Shown piece after piece: positions 1-7,194 of a DNA stretch of 19,467 nucleotides (positions within the stretch are counted from its first letter, which is position 1; every line of letters begins with the position of its first letter). A program made the position numbers and the translations under genes. The notes under the pieces were generated by a model, which did not search any database, was not told where the DNA came from, and worked only from the letters and a program-made list of their open reading frames with translations. The stretch is from DATDPY01 sp964395765 (GTDB lineage: Bacteria; Bacteroidota; Bacteroidia; Cytophagales; Cyclobacteriaceae), in NCBI GenBank assembly GCA_964395765.1, contig CAYNCU010000061.1:1-19467 (forward strand), read 5' to 3'.

Positions 1-138
1 ACCCTAAAATTTATAAAATATTCGTTAATGACGCGGATATGAGGCATTCTTTTTTTATCAATTCACTGAAATTCACCTGCATTTCCATACTTAATTCCTT
101 TTAAAGCACCATAAAATCCGATTTTAGACCGCTGTTGA

Positions 139-786
139 TCATATTAAGTAATAAACGGCAAAAAAATGACACAGACTTCCTCCCAGTACAAAAAGATGCC
201 AGATGGCGTGATTATATGGCAATTTTTTCCAGACATAAAATAGGGTTCCCAGTGTATAACACAAGCCCCCGGCGACGAGAAAATACAGGCTGGAATGCGG
301 CAATGCCTGAATCAGTTTTCCGGCGACAACAACGATTATCCAACCCATGGCAATGTAGGATAGTACTGATATCCAACGGGGCCCGATCGTAATAAAAACT
401 TTATATAATATACCACACAGGGCAATTGTCCAGACAACGATAAAAAGACTCCATCCCCAGGGACCCCTTAAAGGAATTAAAAGAAAGGGAGTGTAAGTAC
501 CTGCAATTAAAAGATAGATGGCGGAATGATCCATTTTCCTTAAAATATATTTAGCATGTTCACCGGGAAGGCTATGATATAAGGTTGAAGACGTATATAA
601 CCCAACGAGCGATATGCCAAATATGACTATTCCCGTCACTTTCCAGTCATTCCCGGTACTGGTGGCCTTTGTAATTAAGAAAATAAAGGCTACCAGGCTT
701 AACACTATTCCGATCCCGTGAGTAATCGCATTGGCAATCTGTTCCTTAGGGGGGTATTCTTCGGTTTTATGGGTCGATATTTCCAA
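139..786 (-). CDS. Hemolysin III / PAQR-family seven-helix membrane protein
   Basis: A 215-residue integral inner-membrane protein with about seven hydrophobic segments, the normal length for the bacterial hemolysin III (YqfA/HlyIII) branch of the PAQR superfamily. The predicted metal site is visible: His71 (in TLYHS), Asp86 (in MDHSAIYLLIAGTYTP) and the His193-x3-His197 pair near the C-terminus. Their spacing resembles the zinc-binding His/Asp/His/His set of PAQR receptors. His23 in the N-terminal ITHGIG motif is also typical. The only usable start before the first helix is TTG at 786-784; upstream in the same frame there are only ATT/ATC codons and then a stop. The gene stands alone and is divergent from the aldo/keto reductase. 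The cellular role of bacterial members is poorly defined; the hemolysin name is historical and does not prove toxicity. Family assignment is firm, function is not. Confidence 0.9.
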   Translation of the reverse strand: MEISTHKTEEYPPKEQIANAITHGIGIVLSLVAFIFLITKATSTGNDWKVTGIVIFGISLVGLYTSSTLYHSLPGEHAKYILRKMDHSAIYLLIAGTYTPFLLIPLRGPWGWSLFIVVWTIALCGILYKVFITIGPRWISVLSYIAMGWIIVVVAGKLIQALPHSSLYFLVAGGLCYTLGTLFYVWKKLPYNHAIWHLFVLGGSLCHFFAVYYLI

Positions 787-860
787 GATATATGATCGGT
801 TGCGGGACTCGATTACAATTCACCATCAAAGGAATTCAAATATTTATGAAATCAAAAGGG

Positions 861-868
861 CAAATTTA
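861..868 (-). promoter_or_regulatory. Possible -7 box for the hemolysin III gene
   Basis: On the minus strand this reads TAAATTTG, an exact match to the Bacteroidota -7 consensus TAnnTTTG, about 75 nt upstream of the TTG start at 786. No convincing TTTG -33 element lies 19-21 nt further upstream, so the call rests on one box in AT-rich DNA and is weak. Confidence 0.3.
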
Positions 869-953
869 ATTTAGCCCCAAACAATTCATTTCGGCTAAAT
901 GTTAATAAATTAATATCTGTGTTTATATTTTTAATTTTTATAAATTCATTAAA

Positions 954-1940
954 ATGGAGAAGCGAAAGTTAGGGAAAAACGGTCCGGAAGTTTCAATTAT
1001 GGGCCTGGGTTGTATGGGGATGTCTGAATTTTACGGATCTGCGGATGAAAAAGAATCAATTGCTACCATTCATCGTTCTATTGAATTGGGGATATTTTTT
1101 CTGGACACTGCTGACATGTATGGTGTCGGTAAAAATGAAGAATTGGTGGGGAAAGCGATTAAAAATAAAAGGGACCAGGTATTCCTGGCTACGAAATTCG
1201 GTAATGTAAGAGGTCCCGCGGGAGAGTGGATGGGGGTAAGCGGCAAACCTGATTATGTCCGATCGGCCTGTGAGGCAAGTCTTAAAAGGTTAAACGTTGA
1301 TGTGATCGATCTTTACTACCAGCACCGGGTAGATCCGCAAGTTCCGATAGAAGATACGGTCGGCGCAATGGCGGATCTCGTGAAGGAGGGCAAAGTCCGT
1401 TTTTTAGGGCTTTCGGAAGCATCTCCCCGGACCATCCGGCGTGCCAATAAAGTTCATCATATCACGGCGCTTCAAACAGAATATTCATTATGGACCCGTG
1501 ATCCTGAACCTGAGATTATTCCTTTATGCCGGGAACTGGAGGTAGGTTTTGTCGCCTATAGTCCGTTGGGCAGGGGATTTCTTGCTTCAAGATTTAAATC
1601 CGAAAATGATTTTGATGAGGAAGATTACCGTAAGAATTCGCCAAGGTTCCAGGGAAACAACTTACAGAAAAATCAAAAGCTGGTTCATGCCCTTGAAGAA
1701 TTGGCAGCGGAGAAACATTGCACTCCTGCGCAATTATCACTGGCGTGGGTTATCGCCCGGGACGATGAAATTGTACCCATCCCCGGTACCAAACGGATTA
1801 AGTACCTGGAGGAAAATGCAAAAGCGGTAGATATTAAACTTGACGAAGAGGATATGGTTCGTCTGAACAAAGCTTTCCCGCTGGGTGTCGCTTCCGGCAT
1901 GCGTTATCCCGAAAGAGCCATGAAGGCTGTAAACAATTAG
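954..1940 (+). CDS. Aldo/keto reductase
   Basis: A 328-residue cytoplasmic NAD(P)H-dependent oxidoreductase of the aldo/keto reductase TIM-barrel family, full length. The catalytic tetrad can be read directly: Asp51 and Tyr56 in DTADMYG, Lys81 in ATKFG and His124 in LYYQHRVDP. The N-terminal LGKNGPEVSIMGLGCMGM strand and the C-terminal VPIPGTKR motif (cofactor phosphate region) match the AKR13/YajO-like group of general aldehyde and ketone reductases. ATG at 954 follows an A/T-rich leader and gives the standard N-terminus. The substrate cannot be told from the sequence. It lies 88 nt before the methyltransferase, which appears to have its own promoter, so a shared operon is not needed. Confidence 0.93.
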   Translation: MEKRKLGKNGPEVSIMGLGCMGMSEFYGSADEKESIATIHRSIELGIFFLDTADMYGVGKNEELVGKAIKNKRDQVFLATKFGNVRGPAGEWMGVSGKPDYVRSACEASLKRLNVDVIDLYYQHRVDPQVPIEDTVGAMADLVKEGKVRFLGLSEASPRTIRRANKVHHITALQTEYSLWTRDPEPEIIPLCRELEVGFVAYSPLGRGFLASRFKSENDFDEEDYRKNSPRFQGNNLQKNQKLVHALEELAAEKHCTPAQLSLAWVIARDDEIVPIPGTKRIKYLEENAKAVDIKLDEEDMVRLNKAFPLGVASGMRYPERAMKAVNN

Positions 1941-1962
1941 GCAAAACGAGTGATTTATCTTT

Positions 1963-1994
1963 TTTGACAGGGTGTACAGAATCCTCTGTATTTG
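1963..1994 (+). promoter_or_regulatory. Bacteroidota-type promoter for the methyltransferase gene
   Basis: TTTG at 1963-1966 and TGTATTTG at 1987-1994 are separated by 20 nt. This matches the Bacteroidota primary-sigma consensus TTTG-N19/21-TAnnTTTG with one mismatch in the -7 box. Transcription would start about 2001, leaving a leader of roughly 28 nt before ATG 2029. It is the best promoter match seen in the window. Confidence 0.5.
1975..1990. promoter_or_regulatory. Palindrome overlapping the -7 box (possible operator)
   Basis: TACAGA (1975-1980) and TCTGTA (1985-1990) form a perfect 6-bp inverted repeat around ATCC. The right arm covers the first bases of the proposed -7 box. As DNA it could be a small dimeric-repressor site. 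As RNA it would lie upstream of the expected transcription start, so a terminator role for the preceding gene is possible but lacks a clean U-tract. No regulator gene is adjacent. Confidence 0.25.
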
Positions 1995-2028
1995 AAGGTT
2001 CATTTTTTAAAAATTTATTTAATTGAAT

Positions 2029-3030
2029 ATGGATAAAAAAATATTTCACACACCGGAATATATTTCCGGTTTTGTACGTCAGTTTCAACCGATCAGGATT
2101 TTCCTTACCGCCTATGAGTTGGACATTTTTACAGCCCTGGGAAAGGCACCGAAAACAGCTTACCAGGTAGCCTCCCAAATAAAGACCGACCCAAGGGCGA
2201 CAGACAGGCTGTTAAACGCGCTTTGCGTGATGGGTTATGTCGCCAAAAGAAAAAATAAATTTTTCATTACAAAAGAATCTTCAGCTTACCTGATAAGAGG
2301 TAAAGCAGGCTATATGGCAGGGTTAATGCACCAGGTAAATCTTTGGGATTCATGGACCACGCTTACCGACGCGGTCAGGCAGGGAAGTTCTGTTTTTCAT
2401 CGGCCGGAAAAATCAGAAGACCGTGAAAACAAATGGCGGAATGCATTTATTGACGCTATGCATTACCGGGCGAAAGAAAAAGCAGACGGTATCATCTCGC
2501 TGATCTCCCTGAAAAATGTTCAAACTGTCCTTGATGTAGGCGGAGGTTCCGGTGTATTCCTGATGGCTTTTGTAAAAGCGGATAAAAACATTCACGGCAC
2601 CGTCTTCGACCTTCCCGGAGTAATCCCCATCACAAAAAAATACGTAAGAAAGGAAAAACTGGCTTCGAAAATCGGGACGGTGGCAGGCGATTATAATAAG
2701 GATCCGTTACCTAAAGGATTTGACCTGGTTTTTCTTTCAGCCATCATTCACAGCAACTCTTATGAAAGGAATAATAAATTAATAAGAAAGTGTGCTGGCT
2801 CGCTGAACCATGGAGGCAGGGTGATCGTCAAGGACCAGGTAATGGATGAATCAAGGATAAAGCCGGAAAGGGGAACTATATTTTCATTAAATATGCTGGT
2901 AGGTACCCAGGCCGGAGATACTTATACTGACCATGAAATTAAGGAATGGTTTGACCATGCAGGTTTAAGATTTGAAAAAAGAATCAATATTCCCGGCGAT
3001 GATAGCGTAATGATAGCCAGGAAAAAATAA
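2029..3030 (+). CDS. SAM-dependent methyltransferase, ASMT/O-methyltransferase-like
   Basis: A 333-residue protein with the architecture of the plant and bacterial small-molecule O-methyltransferase family: an N-terminal dimerisation winged-helix (about residues 15-100, with the typical TDPRATDRLLNAL helix) and a C-terminal Rossmann methyltransferase domain. SAM motif I is LDVGGGSG at 168-175, followed by an acidic loop (VFDLPGVIP, 192-200) and DYNKDPLP. His241 in SAIIHSNSYE sits where the catalytic base His lies in the family. ATG 2029 is preferred over the in-frame TTG at 2023. The substrate is unknown; relatives methylate phenols, hydroxyindoles, quinones or polyketide intermediates, and no biosynthetic cluster surrounds it. 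Expression is probably from the promoter at 1963-1994. Confidence 0.85.
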   Translation: MDKKIFHTPEYISGFVRQFQPIRIFLTAYELDIFTALGKAPKTAYQVASQIKTDPRATDRLLNALCVMGYVAKRKNKFFITKESSAYLIRGKAGYMAGLMHQVNLWDSWTTLTDAVRQGSSVFHRPEKSEDRENKWRNAFIDAMHYRAKEKADGIISLISLKNVQTVLDVGGGSGVFLMAFVKADKNIHGTVFDLPGVIPITKKYVRKEKLASKIGTVAGDYNKDPLPKGFDLVFLSAIIHSNSYERNNKLIRKCAGSLNHGGRVIVKDQVMDESRIKPERGTIFSLNMLVGTQAGDTYTDHEIKEWFDHAGLRFEKRINIPGDDSVMIARKK

Positions 3031-3162
3031 TACGAAAGTTGGTTTTCATTGCTCAAGTGATTAAATTGTTAGTTGTTCCTCATTGAAGTAATGCGTCGTT
3101 TTCTAATTTCTTGTTTTTTATGTATCAATTCCTTCGTTTTAATGAATTAAATCCAAAAGGAA

Positions 3163-4689
3163 ATGAGCTTTAAAAAAAACATTAACCGGCGTGAATTTAT
3201 CGGAACAGCGGCTATGGCTGCTGCCACGGTATCCATTGTTCCACGCCAGGTACTGGGAGGCCCGCGATATACACCGCCCAGTGATAAAATCACTCTTGCT
3301 TATATCGGGTGCGGTACGCAGGGCCTGAGGGAAATGATCAGGCTGGTGAATAATCCGGATGTTCAGATAGTAGCCGTTTGCGATCCGGAAAAAGACGGAA
3401 ACCGGTATGTCGACTGGTCGAAAAACGGGTTAAGGAATAAAATCAGGGAAGTTATCGGAAAACCGACGTGGGGTGATGAAGTAAAGGGCATACGGGCCGG
3501 AAGGGAAGTGGGGAAAGAAATTGTCGAAACCGTTTATGCAAAAAACAATACCTCGGGAAACTATAACGGTTGTGAAGTCTATGAGGACTTCAGGGAATTG
3601 CTTGAAAAAGTGAAGGACCTTGATGCCGTGAAGATCATGACCCCCGATCATTTACATGCCACGATTTCCATTGCTGCTATGAAGAAGGGCAAACATGTGA
3701 TCATGCACAAACCTATGGCCAACCGGGTATACGAGGCGAGGCTGGTTGCGGAAACGGCAAAAAAAACCGGCGTGATCACTCATCTTCTCGCCTGGAGAAA
3801 TCCCGATACCACAATTGCTGAAATGATCGGGAAGGGGGCTATCGGTACATTAAGGGAGATCCATAACTGGACCGACCGGCCATTCTGGCCACAGTACAGG
3901 CGGATCCCTTCCAAAAAACCTCCTGTTCCTGAAGGATTTAATTGGGATCTCTGGCTCGGTCCGGTTCCTGACCGTCCCTATCATCCGCATTATACTCATG
4001 CTGTATTCCGCGGTTGGTATGAATTCGGTGCTGGAAGTATTGCCGATATGGGCAATTACAGCCTCTGGCCGATCTTTACATCCCTGGGCCTGGGAGTTCC
4101 CAACAGTATAGAAGCTTTGCCCAGCTCGTACTGTAAAATCAAAAAAAGAGTTAGTAAAATCATTAAAAACGATTTTTCGTTCCCCAATGCCTCAACCATC
4201 CGCTTCAGTCTTCCTTCCAACGGGAAACTTCCTGATCTTGATCTTTACTGGTACGATGGCGGCATGAGACCCATGACACCCAGGGAATTGAGAGAAGATA
4301 ACCTGACCCTGCCGGCAACCGGCGTTATGTTCGTGGGGGACAAGGGGATCATATTAAATGACCAGATTATTCCCAGGAAAAAAATGCTCAGTTACCTGGG
4401 TGTATCCGAAATGCCCCAGGAGGACAGGCGTAGAGTGGGCAATGCCGATGACGTGTGGGTGAGTGCGATAAAGTCCGGAAAGCAATCGCCGGGCAGTTTT
4501 ATGAATGCCATGAATGTAACGGAAACCATATGCCTGGGCGGCGCAGCTTTGCGTTACAGCCGTAAAAATTTCAATGAAGATTCTACCACCGGACCGCTTG
4601 ACTGGAACGCTGCAAGTATGGAGTTTACCAATATGCCGGAAGCGAATAAATACCTTATGAGGGATTACAGGAACGGATGGGAGTTGTAA
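3163..4689 (+). CDS. Tat-exported Gfo/Idh/MocA family oxidoreductase
   Basis: A 508-residue NAD(P)-dependent sugar oxidoreductase. Residues 8-33 form a twin-arginine signal (NRREFIG, then an Ala-rich segment ending VLGG), so the folded enzyme with its cofactor should be exported to the periplasm. The Rossmann dinucleotide motif is IGCGTQG (48-54). PDHLHA (161-166) and HKP (182-184) follow; the latter is the family's EKP motif with His replacing Glu and the functional Lys183 retained. The second half carries the usual alpha/beta domain, including FGAGSIADMG. At 508 residues it is longer than cytosolic members (about 340-400), as is usual for Tat-type Bacteroidota members. DUF1080, propeller and fucosidase genes follow on the same strand, suggesting glycoside oxidation. 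The gene at 17972 encodes a close paralogue. The substrate is inferred, not shown. Confidence 0.9.
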   Translation: MSFKKNINRREFIGTAAMAAATVSIVPRQVLGGPRYTPPSDKITLAYIGCGTQGLREMIRLVNNPDVQIVAVCDPEKDGNRYVDWSKNGLRNKIREVIGKPTWGDEVKGIRAGREVGKEIVETVYAKNNTSGNYNGCEVYEDFRELLEKVKDLDAVKIMTPDHLHATISIAAMKKGKHVIMHKPMANRVYEARLVAETAKKTGVITHLLAWRNPDTTIAEMIGKGAIGTLREIHNWTDRPFWPQYRRIPSKKPPVPEGFNWDLWLGPVPDRPYHPHYTHAVFRGWYEFGAGSIADMGNYSLWPIFTSLGLGVPNSIEALPSSYCKIKKRVSKIIKNDFSFPNASTIRFSLPSNGKLPDLDLYWYDGGMRPMTPRELREDNLTLPATGVMFVGDKGIILNDQIIPRKKMLSYLGVSEMPQEDRRRVGNADDVWVSAIKSGKQSPGSFMNAMNVTETICLGGAALRYSRKNFNEDSTTGPLDWNAASMEFTNMPEANKYLMRDYRNGWEL

Positions 4690-4708
4690 TTTTTGAATTT
4701 TAGGACGT

Positions 4709-4770
4709 AATCCTCAACACTTAGCCTTCAAAATTTAATTTTTCAAGCTAAGAATTGTGTTGCCAGGATT
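4709..4770. repeat. Imperfect inverted repeat downstream of the oxidoreductase gene
   Basis: The left arm at 4709-4725 (AATCCTCAACACTTAGC) pairs with the right arm at 4747-4770 through three helices of 6, 5 and 6 bp. The right arm carries extra bulges of 5 and 2 nt, and the loop is about 21 nt and A/T-rich. It starts 20 nt after the oxidoreductase stop and ends 83 nt before the DUF1080 start. It could act as an RNA stem that ends or stabilises the upstream transcript, or be a decayed short inverted-repeat element. No U-tract follows directly. Confidence 0.4.
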
Positions 4771-4853
4771 AATACAACTACTTTTATGACCGAATTACAG
4801 GTGCGACCCATTATTATTTAAATTTTTTTGTAAGGAATCAAATTGTTAAAAAT

Positions 4854-5693
4854 ATGAAAATCAAATTATTTATTTTTCTTTCTGTTTTAATATCGTTTTC
4901 CGGATGTGGGAAAAAGACGGTCACTCTTTTTAACGGCACTGATCTTTCCGGATGGTATACCTACCTTGCAAAACCCGATTCGAGCGTGAATATGCCTGAC
5001 ATGCAAAGGGATTCTACGGGACATTATACTCAACCGGTCGGGCTGAATAAGGACCCTCTTCATGTTTTCAGTGTAGTCAATATTGACGGTGCCCCAGCGA
5101 TACGGGCCTCGGGTCAGATCATGGGTATCCTGGTAACCGACAATGAATACCAGAATTATCACTTAAAACTCCAGTTTAAATGGGGAGATAAAAAATATCC
5201 GCCTCGTGAAAATGAACCCAGGGACGGAGGTGTCCTGTTTAATTCCATCGGGCCGGAAGGCGCTTGGTACGGGGTATGGATGGAATCGGTTGAATGCCAG
5301 ATCAATGAAAAAGAGGTCGGAGATATGTATGCCGTGGATTCCGTATTTGTCGATATCCCCGCAGTGAAGGATTCTACCGGTGAATATCATTACCAGAAAG
5401 GAGCGGATATAGTTACTTTTTCACCTGACCTGCAGCATTGTGCCAAAGATACTGACTATGAAAAGCCGGTCGGCGAATGGAATACGATAGAAATATACAC
5501 GGTGAACGGTCAGGCTGTTTATGTCGTTAACGGTAAGGTTAACAACAGGATCAGTGCAATCAGATATTTAAAAGACGGTAAACAAATTCCGTTGACAAAA
5601 GGGAAAATTCAGCTTCAGTCTGAAGGTTCAGAAATCTATTACCGGAATTTAACCATCACACCAATTTCAGAGATCCCGAAAGAATTATTATAA
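4854..5693 (+). CDS. DUF1080 lipoprotein (3-keto-disaccharide hydrolase family)
   Basis: A 279-residue lipoprotein. The first 18 residues are a signal peptide with lipobox FSGC, giving acylated Cys18. There is no acidic surface-export signal after the Cys (GKK follows), so a periplasm-facing anchor is likely. The rest is one concanavalin-like beta-jelly-roll of the DUF1080/3-keto-disaccharide hydrolase family, with hallmark LFNGTDLSGW (25-34), RDGGVLFN (123-130) and ESVECQINEKEVGDMY (144-159). Characterised relatives cleave glycosides whose sugar has been oxidised at C3. The oxidoreductase gene directly upstream could make such a 3-keto substrate, so the two probably act in sequence. The pairing is supported by gene order only; the exact bond cleaved is unknown. 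Confidence 0.88.
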   Translation: MKIKLFIFLSVLISFSGCGKKTVTLFNGTDLSGWYTYLAKPDSSVNMPDMQRDSTGHYTQPVGLNKDPLHVFSVVNIDGAPAIRASGQIMGILVTDNEYQNYHLKLQFKWGDKKYPPRENEPRDGGVLFNSIGPEGAWYGVWMESVECQINEKEVGDMYAVDSVFVDIPAVKDSTGEYHYQKGADIVTFSPDLQHCAKDTDYEKPVGEWNTIEIYTVNGQAVYVVNGKVNNRISAIRYLKDGKQIPLTKGKIQLQSEGSEIYYRNLTITPISEIPKELL

Positions 5694-5765
5694 AAAACGA
5701 CATTTAATATAAGTCATTTTCCGTAATCTTAGTGAATCGTGGTGCCTTTGCAGTAATAATTTATT

Positions 5766-5805
5766 AGTCGCCAAGTCACCATGTCGCTTAGTCACTACGT
5801 CACTA
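5766..5805. repeat. Degenerate tandem array, five 8-nt units
   Basis: Five consecutive 8-mers, AGTCGCCA, AGTCACCA, TGTCGCTT, AGTCACTA and CGTCACTA, share the core GTCRC in strict 8-nt phase. The array starts 73 nt after the DUF1080 stop and ends about 100 nt before the propeller gene. It lacks the unit length and spacers of a CRISPR and encodes nothing apparent. It resembles three other arrays in this window. Confidence 0.75.
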
Positions 5806-5905
5806 ATTCAGTTAATGTCTTCGGACTGGTGAGTCCCGGAGTTACAAGTTCACAAAGTAATCACAAAAAAACAGATTGAGGTACAGTAAACAATTTTTCC
5901 CGGGG

Positions 5906-7000
5906 GTGAATAAAAAGATTGGATACGGCCTCATAATTTTATTGATGACGGCATCCTGTTCCCATTCGCGAATTAAATTCAGCGAATTCGTACTGGATAC
6001 GAACGGACCGGACGGGTGCTGGACTAAAACCGCCGGGGATCTGAACGGTGACAGCATTCCTGATCTGGTAATCGGCGGTTATAATGGCGGAGGAATTTGG
6101 GTCTATTTTTCACCCGATCACGGGAAAAAGCTGATCACCGACTGGAGAGGAGCAAAAACGGATGCGGAAATTGCCGATATGAATAACGACGGAAAAAATG
6201 ATATAGTTGCTTTATTTGACAGTGCCATTTGGTGGTTTGCCAATCCGGGCTGGGAACCTCACTTTGTTGATTCCCTGGTATGCCATGATCTGGAAGCTTC
6301 TGATCTTGACGGGGACGGTCTTGTCGACCTGGTAGCACGTGACCAGGGAGAATTTAATTCAAAGGGCGATACCCTGTTCATTTTAAAACATTACCCACAA
6401 GAATCCTGGTCAACCCGGAAGATCATGATACCTGACGGGGAAGGCCTTAAAGTAGCGGACCTTAATGCAGATAAAAAACCGGATATTATTGTGAACGGAC
6501 TGTGGTTAGAAAACACCGGGGTGATCACCAATTGGGGGAAGCATATTTTTACCCGTTCCTGGACCTGGTCCAACACCTATATTGATGCCGGTGATATAAA
6601 CGGTGACGGGAAGAAAGATATTATCTTGTCACCCTCGGAGCCGGCAGGAATGAATTACCATATCTCCTGGTTTGAACAGGGGCATGATCCTTATAATTCG
6701 TGGAAAGAACATATAATCGTGGATAGTATTGAGACTGTGATCCATTTTATCGGTCTTGCCGATTTCAACCTGGACGGTAGGACGGATGTCGCTTACGCCG
6801 AAATGAAACAGGGGAAATATCCTCATGAGGTCGTTATCCTGGCACAACGGAAAAAAGGATGGAGTAAAAATGTGATCAGTTCCGGCGGTTCCCATTCCAT
6901 GCGGATCACGGATTGGGACGGCGATCACGACCCGGATTTGTATGGCGCCAACTGGCAGGAGGATACGGTGAAGGTTTGGGTGAATCACGAGATTAATTAA
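5906..7000 (+). CDS. FG-GAP/VCBS-repeat seven-bladed propeller lipoprotein
   Basis: About 364 residues. A short lipoprotein signal ends in MTASC (Cys18 from the GTG start), so the protein is predicted to be membrane anchored. The mature part contains seven copies of a calcium-loop-like motif of the type D-x-N/D-x-D-x3-D: DLNGDSIPD, DMNNDGKND, DLDGDGLVD, DLNADKKPD, DINGDGKKD, DFNLDGRTD and DWDGDHDPD. They are spaced about 42-56 residues apart, as expected for a seven-bladed FG-GAP/VCBS beta-propeller. GTG 5906 gives a compact lipoprotein signal; the in-frame TTG at 5876 would add ten residues and cannot be excluded. No catalytic residues are recognisable. Such propellers are often binding or scaffold proteins; here it lies between DUF1080 and the fucosidase gene and may bind glycan or a partner enzyme. 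The role is inferred. Confidence 0.82.
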   Translation: MNKKIGYGLIILLMTASCSHSRIKFSEFVLDTNGPDGCWTKTAGDLNGDSIPDLVIGGYNGGGIWVYFSPDHGKKLITDWRGAKTDAEIADMNNDGKNDIVALFDSAIWWFANPGWEPHFVDSLVCHDLEASDLDGDGLVDLVARDQGEFNSKGDTLFILKHYPQESWSTRKIMIPDGEGLKVADLNADKKPDIIVNGLWLENTGVITNWGKHIFTRSWTWSNTYIDAGDINGDGKKDIILSPSEPAGMNYHISWFEQGHDPYNSWKEHIIVDSIETVIHFIGLADFNLDGRTDVAYAEMKQGKYPHEVVILAQRKKGWSKNVISSGGSHSMRITDWDGDHDPDLYGANWQEDTVKVWVNHEIN

Positions 7001-7060
7001 TAAATCAGCATTACCTTCCATCTAGCGTTATTGCGAAGACGGAAGTCGGAGTACCCTTGC

Positions 7061-7088
7061 CACTGTCCCCTGACCACAGACCCCTGTG
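7061..7088. repeat. Degenerate tandem array, four 7-nt units
   Basis: Four 7-mers in phase, CACTGTC, CCCTGAC, CACAGAC and CCCTGTG, in the gap between the propeller and fucosidase genes, 60 nt after the propeller stop. The run is clearly more GC-rich than the flanking leader DNA. It is shorter and less certain than the other three arrays. Confidence 0.55.
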
Positions 7089-7194
7089 TCGCGCGCTGAA
7101 AAAGTAGCTGTCATTAATTTCTATCCTGTTTTATATTTTCTCCTGAATATGATTTTTGTTATTTTTAAGTGGCTTAATCAAAACACTTTTTGAC

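Noticed and set aside
1..138. Minus-strand 25-codon frame starting with MEMQVNFSEL at the left edge
   Set aside because: Ends within the window after 25 codons and shows no conserved feature.
1549..1830. Alternative-frame reading frames inside the aldo/keto reductase and other recognised genes
   Set aside because: They overlap well-supported family matches in the correct frame and show no own motifs; they are shadows of the real genes.
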